Source: Hysterangium stoloniferum (Eukaryota > Basidiomycota > Agaricomycetes > Hysterangiales > Hysterangiaceae). Taken from it: 64,000 bases of DNA. The notes under the pieces are model-generated. The model ran no database searches and had not been told where the DNA came from. It was given only the letters and a program-made list of their open reading frames with translations. Below, in pieces: positions 10,765 through 22,797 of the stretch (position 1 is its first letter; every line of letters starts with the position of its first letter). Position numbers and translations under genes: made by a program. The stretch covers positions 124,001 through 188,000 of the forward strand of contig WHVD01000104.1 in assembly GCA_015178975.1 (NCBI GenBank). The letters run 5' to 3'.

Positions 10765-13706
10765 CTCGTCAGCCCCCCTTACAAGTCACTTTCTTCCTGA
10801 ACGAAGGACGCAATTTGAACAGAGCCGTATGACATCTTGAGTCAGGTGAAAAGAGGAAGAAATAGAGAGTTTGAATCGCGACTGAAGGTGCATTATAAGG
10901 ATGCATCTCGCACCTGAGATGTCACCTATAGCGTCACCGCTCGTCGCCAAGAGCAATCCAGGGCCAGTGCCGAAGGTACCAGGTGCTACTATCATATCTG
11001 TACTCATATTCAACGCCTTGATTGTAATTCTCGATGGGGCACAATTTCCCGGGAAAATATTATGTGTTATATCAAATTTGGCCCGGGAGACAAAAGGTTC
11101 ATACCCAAGAACCTTGCCTTGGGGTTTGGGATTGATTTTTCGGCGTCTAAACCAAGTATACAAATCAGATAATAATAGGATTCGATTTCATCTCAGTATG
11201 GCAAGAATTAAACCAGAAACTAGAAGTTACAATAGCTGCTTCCTGCGTTGATCTTGTGGAAATTGATTGATGGAATTAAAAAATGGTTGGAAACAGTGCT
11301 TCTTCATTTAATGGGATCTTGCGCGAATTTCGAATAGTGTTGATGTATCCCCCACTTGTATTACAAGCTACCATCGCGTAGTAGCAAATACAATCACATT
11401 AAATTCTTGCATTTCAAACTACCATCGCGTGATAGCAGATACGACCACAATAGATTCATCAGCCTCCGGGAATTGTTGGAGATGGAGAAATGGAGATGGA
11501 GATGCCAATGGAGATTCCAATGGAGATGATTGATGGGGGAAAAGTAGACGAGATGACTTTCTTCCTGTAGGTGGTATTTGAAGTACCAACAATCCCTTTT
11601 TCGCTCTAATCTGCTTTAGAGAAGGTTGAATTAAAAATAGTATCAGTAGACTTATGGAAATGCAAAAACTATTCGGTAACATACCAGTGATAGCTCGCTA
11701 ACTCCACCATTGTGCATCCACATCACCCTTCCATTATTCCTCAGCCCTTCCCGGAACCTTATTTTCTTTTTCCCCTTCGTTCCAGATCAGATTCCCTCCG
11801 GAATCATGTCACACCACTCCAAGACGAAGATTCCACACAATCCCTACCATTAATATGAACACTCCTCCTGTGCTCAAAGGTTCTGCGGATTCCAGCCACA
11901 AAGGGTCTGCGGATTCCAGCCACAACAATCTTGAAAGTCAAACTATAACGGTTGATTTATGTGGTTAAGACTTTTCTGTGGTCAGCGCTCCATTAATTTA
12001 TGTAATGACATTATTCGACATCAAATGAACATATGTAATTTTTAAGATGAATTCAGCTCCGGACAAAGATTACATACTTACTGGAAGGATGGCCGGTAGT
12101 TCATCCCATATCGCCCTCGGCCCGTGTGTTGATGACACTCATATCTATATATTCATGGAAAGACCCAAAGCCCTCCAGCCCAGACAGCAGACAGGCAGGG
12201 ACAATAGATGCATCAGCATCCAGTGCCGGAACACGTTGAGAGGTTCTCAAAAATGACCACGATGAGGTGGAAATGGACATGGCGGCGAAGCAAACGAGGT
12301 TGTAATGTTCTTCCTTTCGATTCCAACTAAGATATTCACAATCCATTTTCGGTTCCCGGCTGCTTCCGGTGGGCATGCGCAGTTGGCACCGTAATACATA
12401 CGGGAATCGCTCTGAAAGGTAGGAATAACATGCCGTTTTGGTAGCACATTAGTATGGAGCCCGATTCGAGCCCGCCTGTCGACGACAGGTTAAGTTCGTC
12501 ATGTTCCGCCCTTCATCCGGATGACACAGACTCGGTCTTCTCCTTTCTAAGTAATTAATTTACGTAGTAGGGAGGCCGGTGGTTTCTGTTTGCTCCTCCA
12601 CTAACTTGAAGTGTGGTGTTCATAGCATTTACCTCCGCAGGCACACGACGGGTTATGTGCTGGGACACAATGATGAAAGAAAAATTACAATATACACTGA
12701 GAGTAATTTTTATGTAGTAATTGCGCATTAACACCGACCCATGGGATTTGTCTCGCACAAACTCAGCGCCTTCCGTAAAGAGATCCTTTGAAGAATAGGC
12801 GCGGTTTCAATTTACCTCGGGATGATGAGTAAAAGTTAATATCACTGCTTCTTGCGTTGAGCACATGCTAAGTGGAAGTTAAAAATATTGGAATGAATGC
12901 TTCTGCAATTTAATTTCGTTGTATTTGAATTCGGATATGGAATATGCACAATGGGTGCCCATCATGATTTAAACTATTGCCAAAGATTATGATCATCGTA
13001 TGGAATGGAAGCTAGGAACCGCTCCTTTGTCCAGTCGCAGTGTTCGTATGTTGATGGGACTGAACAGAGACGGATCGTACACGGTGGCGGCAGATAGACG
13101 GTAGATAGAGGGCAACTGAGAGTAACAGGGAGGATGGCGCAGGTCGTTGGGCGGAAGGATGAGACCAAGACCTTCCATGGTGAATTGTGCCGTGTTATAT
13201 GCATGATGTATTGTGGTGCCGGTGAATAGGATACCTCAACTGGTAGCAACATGTAACTTACGGCATCTTAATATTGTCCTTAAAGAAAAAGGACCCAGAT
13301 TCACTGCCGCCCTTCTCTCCATCGAGTCATTTGTTGGAAATGTTTAGGACTACCGTTTCGCCAATACTGGAAGGGTTTATATCCATGCCATGAATGGGTC
13401 ACAACCAGTGCAGGAAGGTTCGGCTAATATGATTACACTTTATGTTGCGATGTCTTACATTGGAATGATAACAGAACTTGTTTATCTATCCAATGCACTC
13501 ACAGACAAAGTCCAAGACAGATGCACTCACAGACAAAGTCCAAGACAGATGCCAGGTTACATGCTTCTCAGAGTTTGTATGGATATAAATGTAGTAGCTA
13601 CATACAAAAGCATCATCTACCACAGACGTTTTCTTGAAAATATTCACACACAGATATTGCGCAAAAATCCTTGATCCTGAACCCACACACACCATGACGT
13701 TAATTG
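10765..13706. other. Region without recognised gene between copies A and B
   Basis: The first ~150 bp continue the shared 5' flank of the DUF6533-type copies. Pieces at about 11230-11340, 11930-12030 and 12830-12960 resemble sequence upstream of copy D (for example gctgcttcytgcrttga and atcttgaaagtca), so this is duplicated flank. Frames at 12101-12376 and 12974-13252 (minus) and 13390-13674 (plus) have no recognisable domain. A 26-bp direct repeat (gcactcacagacaaagtccaagacag) is doubled at 13495-13550. Confidence 0.35.
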
Positions 13707-15338
13707 TCATGAAACCGTGTCGGTTACTGTGCGAGCTGCTGCATCATATAACCTCCCTGATGCCCACGGAAATTCTACAGGATTTATCGCAGGAAATGAT
13801 TCTGCGTCGCTAGCTGTCGGACGCAACGCTCGTCTGGAGACAGTCCCAGAAGTTGTAGCTTGGCTTCCGAAAAACTGCTCATATTCGGGCTCTTCACGAT
13901 CTTCAATGATGTGCCTCGTCCCTTGTTTGAGATGTGCTATTTGGGTGGGCATTCTGTTCACGAAGGTCGAGGAAGAACCGTCAAAATAGGAGAAATGAGA
14001 CACTGGGACAAAATAGGTGAATGAGCGAGATATTACGAGGTAATAAAGTATACATACGGTCTCTCAACAGCTATCGCCAAACGCGCAAGACCAGGCTGCG
14101 AAATTTAAGATTTATCCAGAATAAAGAATAATTGACAGACTTACTCGAACCAGCTGTGATTACGAGGCTGAGGATTAATGGAGAAATTCCAACAGTTAAC
14201 GTATGGAACCCACCTGGTCGGTTGTCATTGCTTGAAGGGTCCATGACAATATTATCCTGTACATTGTTCAGTTCTAATAAGGGAGTAGCTGGTGGACGAA
14301 ATTTCGCAAATGAAGCGAACGACACCTAGTACATCCAACATCTGAAGATGAGAGAGCATTTCAACACGGAAGTGATATTCTCACCTTCCTTGAGGATTAG
14401 CGACAAAAGTGATTTCCTGCCGGTCATCTCAGTGAGAGATGATATCGATCTTACGAGAGTCCATGTGTGATACACGGTCACTCCGAATATCGCTGCATCG
14501 TACAATAATGATATTCCATTGCTAATATTGGTGACTGTTTTTCGACATGGTGAGATGCTGCAAGTGTGTGGGTGGTTCTGAGAAAAGTGCCTCTTTGTTC
14601 TCACATGTGAGAAGTTCAAAGGGTGAGCGCTAGTTAAGCGATACATACATTTGTGTTGGAAAGGAGGAGCTACAACTTCCGAGAAATTCGGTGATCTGAC
14701 GGAACATTAGCTCCAGCATTTGGAAAGATTAAGGCTCATACCAAGTTCCAGACACAGCGGTAGAGAAATAAAATCACCAGCCACGACAGGAGATACCATT
14801 GTGAAGGAATGATAGCATAGACCCGAGCCAGTAACATTCCTAATCCGATTCATGACCGTGTTCTCATTATAATTGGTTTCATACCTGCAAATTGCAAGTT
14901 CATGATGGTTAATATAGACACGATAGCCTTCAAAAATCCGGAACAGCCACTAAGAGGAACCAATGTGATCAATCACTTTTCTCAACAGTCTAGAGGGATT
15001 TCGTACTGAAGGCAAATCCGTAAATATGTAGGGGAATATGTACTGAAGTAGGCAATACATACATTGAGCCACTGTCCGTTGAAGGTCCAGATCAGGTAGA
15101 GAGTTTGATAGAGAAGCATACATATCCGAGCCGCCACATATAGACAGGTCGCGCCCCGGAATATTCCTGATCAAATATACCGAACTTCCTGAGGAAATGT
15201 CAGGATTGCGTCATAAAATGCAATTACTGGACAGAATATATATATGTGTGGAATTGAAAAGAAGCGTGTACCAGAACCAGAAGTCAGCCAGTAGAAAAGG
15301 AACTGGCTAAGAACTGTCATGAGTTTCACTGAAGGCAT
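13707..15338 (-). pseudogene. DUF6533-type membrane protein, copy B, stop in exon 2
   Basis: Start ATG at 15338-15336 (exon 1 with MTVLSQFLFYW), GT-AG intron, then YDAILTFPQEVRYI followed directly by TGA where copy C has Trp. After the stop the frame continues properly (LYVAARICMLLYQTLYLIW), so the stop is the main lesion in this exon. The LARVYAIIPS segment is intact near 14850-14790, and YDAAIFGVTVYHTW near 14500. The C-terminal tail is at 14003-13707. The 5' flank is cut at 15570, where a gypsy RT fragment begins. Family assignment is by motif only. Confidence 0.65.
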
Positions 15339-15570
15339 CTCTTCAGCCCCGCTTACTTGTCACTTTCTGCCTGAACGAAGGAAGCAATTAGAGCAGCGTT
15401 GTATGTCCTTTTCATTTTGAATGAGGTGAAAAGAGGAAGAAATCCACAGTTTGCACCATAAGTGAAGATGGTTTATAAGGATGCGTCTTGGAGTCAAGAT
15501 GACACCCTATAACGTCACCGCTCGTCTGCGAGACCGATCATCACGCATCAGAACCAGATCCAAAATTGCC

Positions 15571-15840
15571 AACAGCCCAGCAACCTTCCAGACTATGATG
15601 AATGATATTTTCCGGGATTTGATTGCTGAAGGAGTCGTATGTGTCTACCTGGATGACATCCTCATCTTTACCAAGACACTTGAGGAACATCACCATGTCC
15701 AATTACTGGTCCTATTACTGGTCCTTGAGCGTCTTCGTGAGTATAAGCTCTACCTTAAGCCAGAGAAATGTGAGTTCAAACGAACAAAGATTGAATACCT
15801 GGGCCTAGTCATATCTGAAAATTAAGCAGAGATGGACCCT
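15571..15840 (+). mobile_element. Duplicated gypsy RT fragment
   Basis: This 270-bp piece is a near-exact copy of 8961-9230: from NSPATFQTMMND through YLDD (15646-15657) to ISEN and a TAA. The junction with the DUF6533-type gene tail is the same as at 9232-9265. The same 12-bp internal duplication is present, with one base changed. So gene tail and RT fragment were copied together. Confidence 0.85.
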
Positions 15841-15879
15841 TTAATCTCCCTGCTTCTCACGAAAACACTTCAAGATTGA

Positions 15880-17479
15880 CTGCAGGAGATGAGTCATTGT
15901 TTTCAGCGTCACTAGCTGCTGGACGCAACACTCGTCCGGAGACAGTCCCGGAACTTGTAGCTTGGCTGCCGACAAACTGTTCGTCATCGGGATCTCCAAG
16001 ATCGTCAACTATTGCATTGGAGAATTTCTGTGCTGCCGCCTTAAATGAAGAACAAAGTGCCTCGTCCCTTGTTTGAGATGTGCCATTTTGGTGGGCATTC
16101 CGGTCACGAAGATCGAGGAAGAACCGTAAATCAAGTATAACTGAGACACTAGAAACAACAGGTGAATCAGCGAGATATTACCCAGTAATAAAGTATATAT
16201 GCGGTGTTTCAATAGTTGTCGTCAAACCCACAAGGCCAGGCTTTGAAATTTAAGAATTTTCCAGAATGAAGAATAATTGACAGTCTTACTCGAACTAGCT
16301 TTGATTATGACACGGAGTATTAATCGAGAAATTTCAACGGTTAACATATGGAACTTACACTGTCGGTTATTATACCTTGAAGTGTCCATGAAAATATTAT
16401 CCTGTACATTGTTCAGCCCTAATGGAGTAGCTGGTGGACAAAACTTTGCACATAAAGCGAAGGACAGCTAGTACGTCCAACATCTAAGGATGAGAGAGTA
16501 TTTAAACACAGAAGTGATATTCTCACCTTGCTTGAGGATTAGCGATGAAAGCGACTTCCCACCAGTCATCTCAGTGAGGGACCGTAGCGTTCTTGAGAGA
16601 GTCCATGTATGATACATAGTCACTCTGAATATCGCTGCATCGAACGATAATACTATTCCCTTGGTAACAATAACCACTGTTTTGCGACGGGGTTAGATGC
16701 TGCAACTGTGTGGGCGGCTCTGAGACAAGTACCTCTTTTTCACATGTTAGAAGTTCAAAGAGGCAATGCTAGTAAAGCGACACATACATTGGTTTTCGGA
16801 AGGAGGAGTCACATTTGCCGAGCATTGTGGTCTGAGGGAACATTAGCTCTACAATTAGGAAAAGTTCAGGCTCATACCACGTTCAACACACAATGAGAGA
16901 CGAATAAAATGACCAAGCATGAGAACAGATCCCGCCGTCAAGGCATGATAGCATAGACAGGAGCCAGTGAAATACCTATTCCGAGTAATGTCCATTTTCT
17001 CTTTTTAATTGGCTTCGTACCTCCATATGTAAAGTTCAAGATGAACATCATAGACTGCAAAGCCTTCAAAAATGCCGAACAGGGACTAAGAGAAACCAAT
17101 CAGATCGTTCACTTGTCTCAGTAGTCAAGAAGGAATTGGTACTGAAGGGAAATATGTAAATATGTAGGGGATATATACTCAAGTAGACAATACATACCTC
17201 TTCCCACAATCCAGTGAGGGCCCAGATGAGGTAGAGAGTTTGAAAGAGAAGCATAGATAGCCGAACCGCCACATATAGAAAGCTCACAACCCGCAATTTT
17301 CCTCTCCAAATATACCGGAATTCCTGAGGAAATGTCAGGATTGTGTCATAAAATGTAATTACTGGACAGAATATCAACATATATATGTGGAATTGAAGAA
17401 AGAAGTGTTTACCAGAACCAGCGATGATGAAGGAGTAAATGAACTGGCTAAGAACTGTCATGAGGGTTAATGAAGGCAT
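15880..17479 (-). pseudogene. DUF6533-type membrane protein, copy C, best-preserved N-terminus
   Basis: Exon 1 17479-17413 and exon 2 17361-17198 join over a 51-nt intron (GTAAAC...CCAG) into 77 codons without a break: two hydrophobic segments around YDTILTFPQEFRYIW and LYVAVRLSMLLFQTLYLIW. A donor GTATGT follows. The next exon reads LFGIFEGFAVY. The LAPVYAIMP segment is followed by TGA at 16940-16938, where A has TCA, so the copy is disabled. The tail ends near 15880 at the RT-fragment junction. This copy gives the clearest view of the family: PF20151-like N-terminal domain plus further transmembrane segments. Confidence 0.7.
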
Positions 17480-18159
17480 CTCTGCGGCCCCGCTTACTTG
17501 TCACTTTCTGCCTGAACGAAGGAAGCAATTTGAGCAGCGTTGTATGACATTTTGAATCAGGAGAAGAGCGAAAGGAATTGTCAGTTTGAATCACGATAGA
17601 GGATGCATTATAAGGATGCATCCTCGCAGTGGAGATAGCACGTAAAAGGTCACTTCTCGTCGCCAAGAGCGGGCAGTGCTGAAGTTACCAATTGTCATTT
17701 TCATCTCGGCACCCATATTAAAGGCCAATTGTATGCCACAAGTTGTGGAAAACCACCTGGAATGCAACATGGGACGTACATTCCGCCGCAATAACGTTCA
17801 ACGAAGCGGATATGCAAGGAAGTGTCGCAGGGCGTGAAGGAAGGTGTAACACTACAGGATGGGTGGTACTACTATATGGTCATAATGTCGAAAAATCTGA
17901 AGAAATGGATACTCCAGGATCATTAGCCTGTATTGCTCTTACTCTTGTTGAACGAAGTTCTTGGTTTCAATTCCAACTCAGAATGGAGACAATTTCACAA
18001 AGCAGCAGTTACAATTGCTGCTTCTTGCATTGACGCCAGACGTAATCTTGAAAGTCACACCACCAAGTTGATTTATGGCCGTCAAAGATTTCTGGAATTA
18101 GCGCTCCTCCAATTCAATCAAATGTGATTCGAATTCTCAGATCACAACCAAAATCGCTT
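17480..18159. other. Shared upstream region between divergent copies C and D
   Basis: C (minus) and D (plus) face away from each other, so this 680-bp stretch would hold both promoters. Parts match the flank of copy A (ttgaatcgcgactgaaggtgcattataaggatgcat near 10875). An open frame at 17743-18033 has no recognised domain and overlaps flank repeats; it is not called a gene. Confidence 0.35.
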
Positions 18160-19557
18160 GTCACGTGAATTCAGCCTGGTGACCGACCCTTTTATATGTA
18201 CCGTGTCGGTTAACTATATTTTTGTTTCAAACTCTCTGCCTTATCTGGGGCCTTCAAGGATTGTGGGAAACGGGATGCATTTCTTGCTTGAGGCCGTACC
18301 CTCTTCCATATTTACAGATTCCCCGTTAATACTGAATCCATCATGAGAGGCAAGGAATTGATCTGATTCGTTTCTCTGAGTGGCTGTTCTGTATTATGGA
18401 GGGTGATTTCTTCTACCTTCTTCATATCAATGGTTTCTGTCCAGGTATGAAACTAGTTTAAGAGCAGACGATCACGAATTGGAATAGGAATTTTACTAGC
18501 ACTTGTCCACGCCATCCATGCATTCACGGCGCAATCTGTTTTCATTCTTGGGAATATTAGTCCTCTGGCGATCTTTACCAAGGTATCATGCTGATGTTTC
18601 CATGTGCCTTAAATTGATATTTCTCCAGATCATCTTGATCGTCGGAGAATGCGACTTCATGTTCCCAACACAAATGCATGTGTCGCTTTACTATTCTTCC
18701 TTTTTTAGCAACAAACCGCCTGGCAACACAATGATCAGTATAAATAGTGCATTGACATTATTTTTTGCCGTAGCGATATTCGGAGTAACTGTGCATCATG
18801 CGTGGACTCTGGTCAAGTTGAGATGGTCGCTTACTTGGATGACCAGCAACACGTCTCTTGAGTTCGTGTTCCTCAACCAAGTTGAAAGTGAGAATACCTT
18901 TTGTTTTCAATCAAACGTTGGATGTACCAGGGGTCTTTCGCTTTATGTGTGGAATTTCGTCACCAGTCACTCCCTTGAGACTTAACAATGAACCAGGATA
19001 ATATGGATTTCGGCACTTCAAGGGATCATAATCGACAATGTGAGTGTCCCATGATAAGCGTTGACATTTCTCGATTGACCCTCACCCTCATGATCAAAGC
19101 TGGTTCGAGTAAGACGTCAATTATTCTTCATTCTTGATGAATTCTAAATTTCAAAGCCTGGTCTTATGGGTTTGACGACATTTTGTGAGAGACCGTAGGT
19201 ATATTTTATTACATGGAAATATCTCGCAGAATCACCTGTTTCCAGTGTCTCGATTATACTAGTGTTACGGTTCATCCTCCATCTCCGCGAACGGAATGCC
19301 ACCCAAATAGCACACCTGACACCAGGGACCTGGAACCTTGTTCCTCATTTAAGGCACCCGTGAAGAAATTCTCAAATGCAATAATTGAAGATCTTGGAGA
19401 CCTGGAAGATGAGGCGCTGGTGACCAGCCGAGCTACGAATTCCGGGAGTGTCGCCGGACAACCGTTGCGTCCGTCAGCTAGCGAGGCTGAAAACAACCAC
19501 CCATATACCATGGTACTGTTAGAGTTTTGGGCAAAGCGAGCAGTCGGAGTCGTATAG
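18160..19557 (+). pseudogene. DUF6533-type membrane protein, copy D, inverted and decayed
   Basis: Opposite orientation to copies A-C. Segments in order: FQTLCLIWGLQGLWET near 18220 (with the donor GT replaced by GG), LFCIMEGDFFYLLHI near 18390, a frame at 18503-18985 with VAIFGVTVHHAWTLVKL, and the C-terminal tail 19330-19510 (KKFSNAIIEDLGD.. as in copy A). Exon 1 and the YDTILTFP motif are missing. Frame changes near 18530 break the RVYA segment. It is the most diverged copy. Confidence 0.6.
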
Positions 19558-20538
19558 TGACCGGGGTCATTATTCCCCACATTCATTACCGCTCTTGTTC
19601 TGAGTATATAATCCCGTAGTTACGCATGAGACCCCCCTATGCGTTTATAACCAACAATACAACTCAGAGCGTACTGCGCTCGTATTCTAGAGGTCTGGTC
19701 ATATTTTTGCCGAAAGGTTAACAGGTACCTCTTGAGGAGTTCCTGTGAGCAGCAGGGTAATCAAATCACCTAGAAGGTAGAACCGGAAACGGAATGTTTG
19801 GATTGAGGATTGAGATAGTGATAGGAAAATAGGTTTGAGGATTTGACCCACAAGCCATATGTATTGGATGGGTCCTCTCATCCAGCGACCATTATATTTA
19901 CCAGAACTCTTAGACGCAAGTTAATCTGGAATGATAATAATGTGTAAGTCAAGCTTTTGTGTTAGAAGTCACACTTTTAGTCCACTTTATCCGAATAAAC
20001 AACTGCTGCCGCCCCCGTACGCCACAAGAGTTGGGTACGTCTGTTCTGGAGAACATTGGGATATCCCTTGGTCTTGTTCTTCATCTTCCCTTTTTCTTCA
20101 ATGAATATCGTTGCACATTGACATTAATTGAAATTATTCCTGTCGAAAATATACCGCAGGTGTTCATGCGGATGAAGGGGACGATAAATTCCCTTGAAGA
20201 ATACAACTAACTACTGCTACTAAATTCACTGTTCAGAATATAAATATTCCGGTTCCCGGAACAACAGCAACTGCATTGTTCCAATAGTACCCTTGCCGCC
20301 CTTAAAGGCTATGTCACACTCTGAGCAAGTATCTCAACAATTCGAGCTGGAGGGTTTGTAATTTCCTCAAGGAACGTGTCCCAGACTCCCAACCTAGAAC
20401 CGTTTGCTGTGCTGCTTTCCCACGGCGTGAGTATTAGCGCCAAGAGTAGGGGTTTCAACCAACCAGCCGATCTGTAGACTTATTTCCTTCCGCGACCTGA
20501 CCTGAGGAGGCCCAACTATTTCTCTTGTCCCATCTACC
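19558..20538. other. Upstream region of the PP2C gene
   Basis: No gene is recognised. From 20018 on, the sequence is duplicated at 51709-52178 with very few changes, so this is the left part of the segmental duplication that includes the PP2C gene. The open frame at 19959-20210 is repeated at 51590-51901 but looks non-coding. No clear TATA box was identified. Confidence 0.4.
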
Positions 20539-21985
20539 ATGTCGAATATTTGCTATTCTGAAAATTATCCTGTTGGTCACTACGAGACATATCACACGAA
20601 GGATGATATGAACAAGCAGTTCGCCTCCAAATCCAGCACGTCCGTAAGCCCTTTCGACCCCAACTTCAAAGTCCATCAAGCATCCTTTCAAGCGTACAAG
20701 ATTGATAATGAAGACAGAATAGCCGTCCTGAGAACACACTATGGATGGATTGTAGGGGTTTTTGATGGTACGCAGAGCAACTCTTTTGACACATCGGCTT
20801 GTTGAAAAAGGAATGATGGCTTCAGGTCATTACGATGATCATGTATCGGAATATGCTTCTAAAAATCTTATCAAAGAGGTTGACGTCCGAATCACTGCTG
20901 CAATTGCGAAGAATGAAAATACTCTTTGCGACTCTATACCCATTTGTCTCGTCGATACCATTCAGAATTTCGACGCAACACTCCATCATACTCTGATTAA
21001 GAAAATGCGTGAAATGGATTCAAAGCCCTGGAGTGAATGGACCATGGATGACGTCCCTCGCTTTCTTGGTATGAAGGAGATGGGCGAACATGACCCTTAT
21101 CCCATCATGAGGCGTGCCTGTGCTGGATCGACTGCGTTAATTGCCGTTACTATCTCAGGTAGCGAGCACAATATGTGGGTTGCTTCCCTGGGGGACTCTG
21201 AAGGATGTGAGTGTATTTATTTTTCTTCTTCCTTCAATGGAACCATACGTAACACCGTCTTCCATAGATCTCGGTCGCATGGTCAACAATAGTTGGACTG
21301 CCACACCCTTGAATGACCTGCACAATTTATACAATGCCGCTGAAGTTGAACGCCTTCAAGAAGACCATCCCGGCGAGGATGATCTGATTGTGCGCCGTCG
21401 AACCAAGGGTCAGCTTGGGGTCACACGAGGTATGCAGGCGATGTCAATGCGATGCTTTCTCTGGTCTCACATTAATATTGCACATCTCTAGCGCTTGGGG
21501 ATGCAATTCTCAAAGTCCCTATTGATCTCGCTAGCGTTTTAAGCACGATGTGGGGATGTCCAATTCCTCCCGAAGCGACCGATCGATGGGCCCAACAGAA
21601 ACATACCCCACCTTATATCTCATCGACACCATCTGTCAAGCATTTCTCTATCAAGAAAGGAGATATACTTGTTTTTTGTTCGGACGGATTGCGGTCGTCA
21701 CTCAAGGAGCAAGGAGTGCGCGACGAAGATGTTGGAAATATGATTGTATCTCTCGCTGGCATGGATTTGGTGGATGCTGAAGCTATGTTATTTTACGAAA
21801 AATCCATCGGCCATTCCTTTATACCTTCCGCCGATATTAATAATCTCGCGGACGGCGTGATTCGGAATATACTATTCGGTCTCGATAATGATCGCATGGC
21901 CAAGGAGACAATGGCGACGATGAACAGGATTTCAGACTATTTACGGGACGATATGTCTGTTGTTGTGGTTCATATCCTGGAGTAA
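20539..21985 (+). CDS. PP2C-type (PPM) protein serine/threonine phosphatase, four exons
   Basis: Metal-dependent phosphatase that removes phosphate from Ser/Thr; the closest type by pattern is the mushroom pyruvate-dehydrogenase-phosphatase-like PP2C, but the substrate is unknown. Exons 20539-20767, 20826-21206, 21268-21429, 21492-21985; introns of 58, 61 and 62 nt, all GT-AG. Spliced length 1266 nt, 421 aa. Motifs: NEDR (57-60), VFDGH (74-78, metal-binding Asp76), CAGSTALIAV, ASLGDSEG, LGVTRALGDAILK, FCSDGL and the closing RDDMSVVVV with the last metal ligands. Splicing restores VFDGH and TRALGD exactly, which fixes introns 1 and 3. All catalytic Asp appear present, so it could be active. 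No N-terminal targeting signal is obvious. A deleted copy lies at 52179. Confidence 0.9.
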
Positions 21986-22209
21986 GAGTGGTCGTTCGTT
22001 CCTCGCGACCTGCCACACTGCTCCGCTGTGGTCTCCGGCTTGTTGGGTATGCCCCCGAATCCCCATGCCCGTCAACTTTAATCCGCGTCAATAACTCATA
22101 AGTACTTACATGGTATATTGTTAGAAAATACATTGGGAATTTAAACATTTTGAGATTTTAAACCGTTTCTCACTGTGAACAATTGTGATAGAATATATGG
22201 AAAGCACTG

Positions 22210-22405
22210 TGTATGGGAGTGAGACTCCCTACACTGCAATTTGGTAATAGTCAGCTCTATTGTTGTCCACATCCCATTGTCGCTCACATCCCATTGTTCT
22301 CCACTAGTATGTACCATGTACATGTGGATTTGAATACAGTAGTGGTTTATTCCCCATCACTCATTCTAGTGTCTGTCTGCACCTGCAGCAGATACTAGTC
22401 TTACA
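22210..22405 (+). mobile_element. E5 solo LTR, 196 bp, 4-bp target duplication
   Basis: Starts TGTATGGGAGTGAGACTCCC (copy 2 has TGTAAGG) and ends AGTCTTACA. ACTG flanks both sides (22206-22209 and 22406-22409). The start contains a short hairpin, GGGAGT-gag-ACTCCC. Two units of a 17-bp repeat (cacatcccattgt core) are present; copy 2 at 52552 has nine. Related to the E4 LTRs, which share the first ~25 bp. Confidence 0.75.
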
Positions 22406-22797
22406 ACTGTTGCAACACAAATTCATGTTAGTAGTGGAAGAATATTTTCCCCTTGTCGGATATGCCTTATTACCTGTAGGACTTCAAAGATTGTACAGTA
22501 GTCCACCAATTTTGGGAGTGATTGTGCCAAGAATCCACTGATTTACTGGAAAATCATTGACATCCAGGGTAGAAAAGGGTGGAGTTTTAGGAATTCAATG
22601 GTGTTTGGAGAAGAAGAATTGGGAAGAGAATAATATTCAGGGGGAACAACAGTCAGGGAAGAAACAACAGTCTGGTATACCAATTCTAGCAGTGTAAAAC
22701 CATGTTTGAGATGTACATATCCTTACCATGTACAGTATGATAATATAAAATGGTTACATTCCACAGAGAGGGTATCCTTCACAATTAGTGTGGATTA

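Noticed and set aside
10901..11251. Plus-strand frame of 116 codons
   Set aside because: Antisense to the upstream region of DUF6533 copy A and not conserved in copies B and C.
20762..21292. Separate 176-codon gene inside the PP2C locus
   Set aside because: It is exon 2 of PP2C read through intron 1 and intron 2; splicing gives the canonical motifs.
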